From an uncultured Pseudoxanthomonas sp. (GTDB taxonomy: Bacteria; Pseudomonadota; Gammaproteobacteria; Xanthomonadales; Xanthomonadaceae): a DNA stretch of 5,634 nucleotides. Positions 1 through 4,806 of the stretch are shown piece by piece. The notes beneath the pieces were generated by a model. The model made no database searches. It worked only from the letters and a program-made list of their open reading frames with translations, and had not been told where the DNA came from. The stretch is taken from NCBI GenBank assembly GCA_946886405.1, contig CAMPIO010000148.1, positions 1 through 5,634 of the forward strand, in the 5' to 3' direction. Numbering within the stretch: the first letter of the stretch is position 1; every line of letters starts with the position of its first letter. Position numbers and translations under genes: made by a program.

Positions 1-604
1 ACACGCCTCCGTCGTACAGCAGCAGGCGGTTCCAGCGCGCCGCTACGGTGGCCATGTGCGTGAAGCACGCGGTCGTCGAGGTGTCCGGATAGCCGGCGCG
101 CACGGCATGGCGCCGCGAGAAATCCTCGGGCGACAGTGCATCGGCGTCGTGTTCGATCTGCGCCACCTGCTGTGGCGACACGGTCGGAAGGAAGAAATGC
201 GTGCCACCCAGCGTCGCATCGGGGAAGAGGAAGACCTCCGCGCACACGACGCACTGATCGGGTTCGGACGTGGGCAGGCGACGCGGCAGCCACTGCGACG
301 GCGGAAGGTGGTCGGCAGGCACGGTCAGCAGCGACAGGCGGCTTGCACTGCGCAGAATGCGCCTCACGCCCAGTGCGCGGCGCGCATGGTCGCGCAGCAC
401 GTCGTGAAGCAACTGGGTGAAATCCTCCGGCATGCGCAACTGCAGGCCGGGAAACACGGCAGGTGTCGCAGCCAGGAAATCTTCACGGTAGGCATCCGCA
501 AAGGCCGGCAGGCGTTCGGGCGCCAGCAACGCGTCGTCGATCACGATGCACGCATGCCCATGGCCAAGCGGAATCTGCGTCACCACGGGACGGGGGTTGA
601 ACAT
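1..604 (-). CDS. DUF6445 family protein, possible 2OG-Fe(II) oxygenase-like fold (3' end outside window)
   Basis: The frame is open from an ATG at 604-602 to the window edge, giving 201 codons starting MFNPRPVVTQ. A good ribosome site (GGGGAGG, 7 nt before the ATG) fixes the start. The protein resembles the DUF6445 family: an N-terminal MFNP-type start, a VIDDALLAPERL segment (residues 21-32), an FPGLQLRMP segment (51-59), a VFLFPDATLGGTHFF strand pair (124-138), and a C-terminal RWNRLLLYDGG (190-200), which in the family leads into a His-containing strand that would lie just outside the window. The GGT-plus-aromatic strand and the late WNRLLLYDG strand resemble the double-stranded beta-helix core of prolyl-4-hydroxylase-like oxygenases. 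An HxD metal pair expected before the GGT strand is not visible: the region reads QWLPRRLPTSEPDQ (104-117). Family function is unknown. From memory, relatives often sit near flavin-dependent tryptophan halogenase-like and SapC/cupin-like genes, which would have to lie off the left edge. The family call rests on recalled sequence resemblance only. Confidence 0.8.
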   Translation of the reverse strand, partial: MFNPRPVVTQIPLGHGHACIVIDDALLAPERLPAFADAYREDFLAATPAVFPGLQLRMPEDFTQLLHDVLRDHARRALGVRRILRSASRLSLLTVPADHLPPSQWLPRRLPTSEPDQCVVCAEVFLFPDATLGGTHFFLPTVSPQQVAQIEHDADALSPEDFSRRHAVRAGYPDTSTTACFTHMATVAARWNRLLLYDGGV

Positions 605-647
605 GGCGCGGCCTCCCCGGCAGGCCGGCATGCGGGCCGGCGGCGCC

Positions 648-676
648 ACGATAGACCCTCGCCATGGCGGTGACAA
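648..676 (-). promoter_or_regulatory. Candidate sigma70 promoter for the DUF6445 gene
   Basis: Reading the minus strand, TTGTCA (676-671, five of six matches to TTGACA) is followed after exactly 17 nt by TATCGT (653-648, four of six to TATAAT). Transcription would start near 641, giving a leader of about 37 nt before the ATG at 604. The leader contains an inverted pair GCCGGC (641-636 and 629-624) separated by 6 nt. The -35 element borrows the T-tract of the upstream gene's terminator. This is pattern matching only, in a GC-rich genome where -10 elements are poorly conserved. Confidence 0.4.
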
Positions 677-713
677 AAAAACGCCGGGACGGCCCACCAC
701 GGCCGCCCCGGCG
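675..713 (-). terminator. Rho-independent terminator of the fasciclin gene
   Basis: On the minus strand a 13-bp stem (arms 713-701 and 694-682, one mismatch opposite A689) closes a 6-nt loop (700-695) and is followed at once by seven T residues (681-675). It begins 18 nt after the fasciclin stop codon at 733-731. The very GC-rich stem and the adjacent T-tract are the standard intrinsic terminator pattern, and there is no comparable T-tract in the plus direction. Confidence 0.92.
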
Positions 714-730
714 GTGCTGCCGTCGACGAA

Positions 731-1330
731 TTACGGCATCAGCACCTTGTCGACCACATGGATCACGCCGTTGCTGGCCTTCAGATCAGTGGCAGTGACC
801 TTCACCGCGTTGCCCTTGGCATCGGTCAGGGTGACGCCACCATCGACTACCTGGGCCTTCAGCTCGCCGCCCTGCACGGTCTTCAGCATCGCGGTGCCGC
901 CGCTGGCCTGGATCTGCTGCGTCAACGTGGCGGCATCCACCATGCCGGGTACCACGTGGTACGTCAGCACGGCCGTCAGGTCCGCCTTGCTTTCCGGCTT
1001 CAGCAGGGTATCGACGGTGCCGGCAGGCAACGCGTCGAAGGCGGCATTGGTCGGTGCGAACACGGTGAACGGACCCGCGCCCTTCAGCGTATCCACCAGG
1101 CCGGCGGCCTGCACCGCGCTGACCAGCGTGGTGTGGTCCGGGGATCCGATCGCCGTGTCCACCACGTCCTTCTGCTCGACGGCAGGCGCTGCGGTGTCGG
1201 CGGGTGCGGGATCGCTGGCTTCTGCCACCGGCATCGGGGCGGCGCCGGCATCCGCCTCGGCGGTCTTCGGCGAGCACGCGGCAGCGGTGAAGGCGGCCAA
1301 CAGGGCGACGGAAAGGACGGTACGGTTCAT
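731..1330 (-). CDS. Fasciclin (FAS1) domain secreted protein, probable lipoprotein
   Basis: The 199-residue product starts MNRTVLSVALLAAFTAAAC. The N-terminal signal ends in AAAC, giving a lipobox-like site at Cys19, the only cysteine in the protein. The -3 residue is Ala rather than Leu, so lipidation is likely but not certain. A flexible Ala/Pro/Asp linker (20-52) leads into one FAS1 domain (about 54-199). This carries the first conserved motif FTVFAPTNAAFDALP (88-102), the YH motif in LTYHVVPG (122-129), and the second conserved motif NGVIHVVDKVLMP (187-199). FAS1 domains mediate cell-surface adhesion and protein interactions; single-domain bacterial versions are exported proteins of mostly unknown partner. 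I chose the ATG at 1330 over an upstream ATG at 1372 because AGGAG sits 6 nt before it and the signal peptide starts there. The gene is monocistronic by appearance, with its own terminator. FAS1 identity is firm; its specific role is not known. Confidence 0.95.
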   Translation of the reverse strand: MNRTVLSVALLAAFTAAACSPKTAEADAGAAPMPVAEASDPAPADTAAPAVEQKDVVDTAIGSPDHTTLVSAVQAAGLVDTLKGAGPFTVFAPTNAAFDALPAGTVDTLLKPESKADLTAVLTYHVVPGMVDAATLTQQIQASGGTAMLKTVQGGELKAQVVDGGVTLTDAKGNAVKVTATDLKASNGVIHVVDKVLMP

Positions 1331-1410
1331 CGTGATCTCCTGGGTGGGTGAATGTTGCGGTTGCGGAGCCACTTACGCGGGCGCTTCACCCGCAGATGCA
1401 TCACGTGGCC

Positions 1411-1440
1411 TTAATATTCAGCCAACCTTGACATCGCCAA
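1411..1440 (-). promoter_or_regulatory. Candidate promoter for the fasciclin gene
   Basis: On the minus strand TTGGCG (1440-1435) and TATTAA (1416-1411) are separated by 18 nt, each matching four of six sigma70 consensus positions. Transcription would start near 1404, leaving a leader of about 75 nt. This leader includes a small hairpin (GCGGG 1377-1381 and CCCGC 1389-1393, 7-nt loop) before the AGGAG site. The short AT-rich stretch TTAATATT is the only one in this intergenic region, which supports it as a -10 region. Confidence 0.4.
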
Positions 1441-1456
1441 CCGCGACGCCGTTCGC
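1428..1456 (+). promoter_or_regulatory. Possible promoter for the DUF6630 gene
   Basis: A perfect TTGACA lies at 1428-1433, facing the gene that starts at 1469. Seventeen nt later is GTTCGC (1451-1456), which is a poor -10. The start codon lacks a clear ribosome site, so the transcript may be short-leadered or leaderless. Two copies of GCCAACC (1421-1427 and 1436-1442) flank the -35 with a 15-nt period and could be operator half-sites. Weak evidence overall. Confidence 0.25.
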
Positions 1457-1468
1457 ACGACACCCGCC

Positions 1469-2023
1469 ATGAACCTGCCCGACACCGAATTCGATCCCGA
1501 CGACAACTTCCGCCACGCCTTCGATGACGAAGACGACATGGATCTCGACGATACCGAGGCACTGGTATGGAACCTGCTGGTGCTGATCAATCCCGGCGAC
1601 GAGGAGACGGCGCTGCGGCAGTTCGCCGCCTACCGCGACGCGAGCGGCGAGGACGGTGCGGAGCCGGAGCAGGTGCTGTGGACGCTGAAGGACGCCATCG
1701 ACTGGACGTCCGGTTTCTACGTCGACTGGAAGGACACCGAATCCTTCATCGACTGCATCAACCAGCTGGCCGCGCGCTATGCGATCGAGATCGACTGGGG
1801 CGGCGACACCAGCGATGAGGACTTCCTCGACGGTACCGATGTGCCCGCGCTGATGGCCACGGCCTACGATCGCCTGCGCGAGCACGGGTACACGCTGTGG
1901 AACTGGAATACCGATGGCGATGCGTACGCCGGCTGGATGGCATTGCGTCGCGACGACGAGGGCATGCAGCAACTGGCCGCGGTGATGGGCGTGGAGATCC
2001 GGCCGGGCAGCGACGCCTTCTGA
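1469..2023 (+). CDS. DUF6630 family protein, highly acidic, function unknown
   Basis: This 184-residue soluble protein has no signal peptide or membrane segment. It resembles DUF6630 proteins: a LVLINPGDEETALRQFAAYR opening (37-56), then VLWTLKDAIDWTSGFYVDWKD (69-89), an IDWGGDTSDEDFLDGTDVPALM block (108-129), and YDRLREHGYTLWNWNTDGDAYAGW (133-156). It is strikingly acidic: about 45 Asp/Glu against 11 Lys/Arg, with 14 acidic residues in the first 30. The conserved Trp and Asp residues in the middle suggest a ligand-binding or protein-interaction domain, but no catalytic motif is recognisable. The ATG at 1469 has no evident Shine-Dalgarno sequence; an in-frame ATG at 1538 (Met24) is an alternative start that would remove most of the acidic leader. 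The channel gene follows on the same strand. The family call comes from recalled resemblance; the function is unknown. Confidence 0.75.
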   Translation: MNLPDTEFDPDDNFRHAFDDEDDMDLDDTEALVWNLLVLINPGDEETALRQFAAYRDASGEDGAEPEQVLWTLKDAIDWTSGFYVDWKDTESFIDCINQLAARYAIEIDWGGDTSDEDFLDGTDVPALMATAYDRLREHGYTLWNWNTDGDAYAGWMALRRDDEGMQQLAAVMGVEIRPGSDAF

Positions 2024-2049
2024 CCGCGACCGCGCAACGGTGCGCGCGC

Positions 2050-2074
2050 TAGACTCCGGGCGTCCCCCGGTGTC
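2050..2074 (+). promoter_or_regulatory. Intergenic stem-loop with TAGACT -10-like element before the channel gene
   Basis: The 64-bp gap before the channel ATG holds TAGACT (2050-2055, four of six to TATAAT, no good -35). Overlapping it is a hairpin with 9-nt arms (2052-2060 and 2066-2074), one T-T mismatch and a 5-nt loop. No T-tract follows, so it is not a standard terminator. It could be a weak promoter, an mRNA processing or stability element, or chance in GC-rich DNA. Confidence 0.25.
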
Positions 2075-2087
2075 GAGATCGACCGTC

Positions 2088-4640
2088 ATGCGCGTGCTGC
2101 TGGCCCTGCTTGCCTGCCTGTTGCCGTTCGCCACGCCTGTCGCGTACGCACAGGACGCGACCACGCTGCTGTCGCCGTCAAAGCCCAAGGCGCCCGAGGC
2201 CATCGCGCTGGCCGACATCCCGGGTCGTGCCGATGCGGACGAGCGGTACGCGGAAGAAGTGTCGCTGCGTGCGGGGCGTGCGGATCCGCTGGGCCGGCTG
2301 GTGCCGCGACTGGCGGCCATCGAGCAGTCGGTGGCGCAGAAGAACAGCCTGTTCGCCTACGGCGAACTGCGCACGCTGCCCGTGGTGCGGCTGGAAAGCA
2401 TGGAGCGCCACTGGAAGTTCGACGCGCGCCAGTACGCGCGCTGGCGCATCGACATGCAGGGCCTGGTGGCCCCCTATGCGCAGGATGCCGCCGAGCTCGC
2501 CCTGCGGCGCGCCGACTGGGACCTGACACGCCAGGGCATGCCGCCCGACAGCACGCCGGCTGCCCTGCGTACGCGCGTGGACGCGGTCGCCGCGCGGCTG
2601 CAGCAGGCCGAGCAGGCGCTGTCGTCGCCGTTGGCCGAACAGATCGGACTGGGGCGACGCGCCAACCTGCTGGCGGCGCGTATCCACGCGGGGCAGCAGG
2701 CCGTGGACGACGCCATCGCCTACACCGACCGGCGCCTGTTCCGGATGGATGCGTTGCCGCTGTGGCGGGTGGAGGACACCAGCACGTTGCGCGAGGACGT
2801 GGCCAGCAGCCTGAATCGCGAAGTCCAGTCGGAAAACAGTTTCGTCGCGCAGTATGCGGCGGCCGACGTGGGCAACCAGCGCCTGTTGCATGGGCTGCAG
2901 CTGTTGTTGCTGCCGTTCCTGCTGTGGGTGGCCTGGCGGCATCGGCGCAGCGGCGTGGACCCTGTGATGCCGGTGGCGACCGACGCCGAGCTGCGGGTCA
3001 TCCGGCGTCCGTTCTCCACATGGGTGCTGCTGTCGATGATCGGCGTGCTGGTGTTCGAGCCGAACGCGCCGATCTTCCTGCACCAGCTCGCCATGCTGGT
3101 GGCGCTGGTGCCGGTGCTGCGCCTGATGCCGCAACAAGGGCGCCGGCTGCTCGGTCCGTGGCCCTACCTGGCGACCGCGTTCTACCTGCTGCAGCACCTG
3201 GCCGTGCTGCTGGTGGCCAGCGACTACCTGTATCGGCTGTACTACCTCGTGCTCGCCACGCTGGCGCTGGCGGCGACGGGCTGGTTGCTGTGGCGCTCGC
3301 GCGGCGAACGCTTCGCGGGTGTCGCCGGTCGGGCCGGGCGACTGGCGCACGGCCTCGCCTGGGTCGCCGTGGCGGTGCTGCTGGTATCGATCGCGGCGAA
3401 CGTGCTGGGCAACGTGTCGCTGGCGGAAATGCTGACCGCCGGCATCATCGAGAGCGGGTACTTCGCGCTGGTGCTGTATGCCGCCGTCACCGTGCTGGAC
3501 ACGCTGCTGCGGCGACTGGGCGCGCGCAAGGAAGTCCGGCGGCTGTGGCTGATGCGCCGCCACGGCGGCACGCTGCTGGATTCGCTGTCGCGCTGGGCGC
3601 GGGTGGCGGCCGTGGTGGGCTGGCTGGTCTACACGATGACCCGCTTCCGCATCTTCCGTCCGGTGTACGACGTCGCGAAAGCCATCGTCACGCATCGCTT
3701 CGAATACGGCGAACTCTCGCTCAGCCTGGGCCACGTGCTGGTGTTCTGCATCGGCGTGGTGCTGGCGGTCTGGGTGGCGCGCACGCTGCGTGCGCTGTTG
3801 CGCGAAGAAGTGCTGCCGCGCATGTCGCTGCCGCGCGGCGTGGACAACAGCATCGCCTCGTTGAGCTACTACGTGCTGTTGCTGCTGGGTCTGCTGGCGG
3901 CGCTGTCGGCGGCGGGCTTCAAGATCGGGCAACTGGCCTTCATGTTCGGCGCGCTCGGCGTCGGTATCGGCCTGGGCCTGCAGGACGTGGTGAAGAATTT
4001 CGTCTCCGGCCTGATCCTGATGTTCGAGCGCCCGGTGAAGCCGGGCGATGCGGTGGACATCAGCGGTACCGCCGGTCGCGTGCGCGCCATCGGCATGCGC
4101 GCGACCACGGTGCGCACCTTCGAGGGCGCCGACGTGGTGGTGCCGAACGGCATGCTGCTGTCCGACAAGGTGACCAACTGGACGCTGGTGGACCAGAGCC
4201 GTCGTGTCGACGTCGACCTGGGTGTGGCCTACGGCAGCGACGTGACGCGGGTGATGCAGCTGCTGCAGGAAACCACCCGCGCCACGCCCGGCATCGCCGA
4301 CGATCCTGCGCCTGCGGTGCTGTTCACCGGTTTCGGCGCCAGTTCGCTGGACTTCGCCATCCGCGCGTGGACGCGTCGCTACGACGACTGGTCGACGATC
4401 CGCAGCGACCTGATGACGCGGCTGCATGCGGCGCTCGCCAGCGCAGGCATCGAGATCCCCTACCCGCAGCAGGACCTGCACGTGCGCACGGTGTCGGCGC
4501 AGGTGATGGCGTCGCTGGTGCCCACGCGTGAACCCGACCCCCCCGGAAACCCCAGATACGCCTCGCTTTTCACCGATATTCGCGCATTCACATACGTGAA
4601 TCAGCTAACAATAATGGCGAATACGTTGACGAGAGTGTGA
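2088..4640 (+). CDS. Large MscS-family mechanosensitive ion channel
   Basis: The 850-residue protein has an N-terminal signal peptide (MRVLLALLACLLPFATPVAYA, cleavage likely after Ala21). A mostly helical, coiled-coil-prone periplasmic domain (about 22-265) follows, rich in Arg, Gln and Glu. About eleven hydrophobic segments lie near 267-284, 310-325, 330-346, 360-378, 384-402, 421-440, 453-472, 504-520, 546-566, 592-610 and 616-640. The last is the MscS pore helix, with the Gly/Ala pattern FGALGVGIGLGLQDVVKNF (620-638). The beta domain follows: RPVKPGDAVDISGTAGRV (648-665), then VVVPNGMLLSDKVTNW (683-698), and the alpha/beta vestibule to about residue 802. Such large members open under membrane tension in the inner membrane to release solutes during hypo-osmotic shock. 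I preferred the ATG at 2088 to an in-frame GTG at 2040 because the signal peptide begins there; its ribosome site is weak. Residues beyond about 812 form an atypical tail encoded by AT-rich DNA after a seven-C run. Which MscS subfamily it belongs to is not certain. Confidence 0.93.
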   Translation: MRVLLALLACLLPFATPVAYAQDATTLLSPSKPKAPEAIALADIPGRADADERYAEEVSLRAGRADPLGRLVPRLAAIEQSVAQKNSLFAYGELRTLPVVRLESMERHWKFDARQYARWRIDMQGLVAPYAQDAAELALRRADWDLTRQGMPPDSTPAALRTRVDAVAARLQQAEQALSSPLAEQIGLGRRANLLAARIHAGQQAVDDAIAYTDRRLFRMDALPLWRVEDTSTLREDVASSLNREVQSENSFVAQYAAADVGNQRLLHGLQLLLLPFLLWVAWRHRRSGVDPVMPVATDAELRVIRRPFSTWVLLSMIGVLVFEPNAPIFLHQLAMLVALVPVLRLMPQQGRRLLGPWPYLATAFYLLQHLAVLLVASDYLYRLYYLVLATLALAATGWLLWRSRGERFAGVAGRAGRLAHGLAWVAVAVLLVSIAANVLGNVSLAEMLTAGIIESGYFALVLYAAVTVLDTLLRRLGARKEVRRLWLMRRHGGTLLDSLSRWARVAAVVGWLVYTMTRFRIFRPVYDVAKAIVTHRFEYGELSLSLGHVLVFCIGVVLAVWVARTLRALLREEVLPRMSLPRGVDNSIASLSYYVLLLLGLLAALSAAGFKIGQLAFMFGALGVGIGLGLQDVVKNFVSGLILMFERPVKPGDAVDISGTAGRVRAIGMRATTVRTFEGADVVVPNGMLLSDKVTNWTLVDQSRRVDVDLGVAYGSDVTRVMQLLQETTRATPGIADDPAPAVLFTGFGASSLDFAIRAWTRRYDDWSTIRSDLMTRLHAALASAGIEIPYPQQDLHVRTVSAQVMASLVPTREPDPPGNPRYASLFTDIRAFTYVNQLTIMANTLTRV
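4586..4601. repeat. Inverted repeat ATTCAC-N4-GTGAAT inside the 3' end of the channel gene
   Basis: Perfect 6-bp arms (4586-4591 and 4596-4601) surround ATAC. It sits in the AT-rich stretch that starts near 4550 and looks like regulatory rather than coding DNA, about 40 nt upstream of the CRP/Clp-like site. It could be a dimeric repressor or activator operator for the downstream DUF11 gene, but short palindromes can arise by chance. Confidence 0.4.
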
Positions 4641-4653
4641 TTCCAATTACACT
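4626..4653 (+). promoter_or_regulatory. Candidate promoter for the DUF11 gene
   Basis: TTGACG (4626-4631, five of six) and TACACT (4648-4653, four of six) are separated by 16 nt, giving a start near 4660 and a leader of roughly 145 nt. A second option is a weak TATGCG -10 (4671-4676), which would place the CRP/Clp-like site about 40 nt upstream of the start, as in class II activation. With the first promoter the same site would lie between -35 and -10 and would repress. The sequence alone does not decide. Confidence 0.35.
4635..4652 (+). promoter_or_regulatory. CRP/Clp-like binding site overlapping the channel stop codon
   Basis: GTGTGA-N6-TTACAC matches the CRP consensus TGTGA-N6-TCACA with one mismatch. 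In Xanthomonadaceae the CRP homologue Clp, which responds to cyclic di-GMP, uses the same type of site and controls surface and virulence genes. A third half-site GTGTGA lies at 4658-4663, five nt beyond, and a perfect CAATTA-N3-TAATTG palindrome (4644-4658) overlaps. The TGA of the first half-site is the stop codon of the channel gene (4638-4640). The position suits control of the downstream DUF11 surface protein. Confidence 0.5.
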
Positions 4654-4663
4654 AATTGTGTGA

Positions 4664-4806
4664 CTTGGGGTATGCGGCGGCGCTCAGCCACCCGCATGAC
4701 GTTTGATCGACGCACCGCTTTTCATGTCTACAGCGCCGCATGGGCGCGGGTCGGAAAGCTGGCATCGCGGACGCGATGGGTGCGGTAACAGGGGAAATTC
4801 AAAGTG
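4664..4806 (+). other. GC-rich structured leader before the DUF11 gene
   Basis: Between the putative promoter and the start codon there are three local hairpins: ATGCGG/CCGCAT (4672-4677 with 4692-4697, enclosing GGC/GCC), GCGCC/GGCGC (4733-4737 with 4743-4747), and CATCGC/GCGATG with a GGAC loop (4763-4768 with 4773-4778). None is followed by a T-tract, so none is a normal terminator for the channel gene. I could not match it to a known riboswitch. The ribosome site AGGGGA at 4790-4795 ends the leader. Confidence 0.35.

Noticed and set aside
56..673. A 205-codon plus-strand open frame opposite the DUF6445 gene
   Set aside because: It is Arg/His/Gln-rich with no ribosome site; the minus-strand frame has a good ribosome site, a plausible promoter and family motifs.
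546..1472. A 308-codon plus-strand open frame spanning the terminator and the fasciclin gene
   Set aside because: It crosses a strong terminator and the antisense of a clear FAS1 gene, and its Ser/Thr/Ala-rich translation shows no family resemblance.
2031..2046. CGCGC-N6-GCGCG hairpin just after the DUF6630 stop
   Set aside because: The stem is only 5 bp of alternating C and G and lacks a T-tract; such sequences are common by chance in this base composition.
2178..4481. A 767-codon open frame on the minus strand, antisense to the channel gene
   Set aside because: Its translation is dominated by His, Arg, Gln and Ala with no domain or hydrophobic pattern, as expected for the antisense of a GC-rich gene with strong third-position bias. 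The plus-strand frame has a clear MscS domain and signal peptide.
2762..4531. A 589-codon open frame on the plus strand within the channel gene
   Set aside because: It is a frame-shifted shadow rich in Arg, Ala and Gly, with no recognisable domain, fully overlapping the real coding frame.
4672..4697. Hairpin as a rho-independent terminator of the channel gene
   Set aside because: The stem is short with a 14-nt loop region, and no T-tract follows, so termination there is not supported.
4700..4800. Possible cyclic di-GMP (GEMM) riboswitch in the DUF11 leader
   Set aside because: I looked for the conserved core around the two ligand-binding helices and did not find it; only generic hairpins are present.
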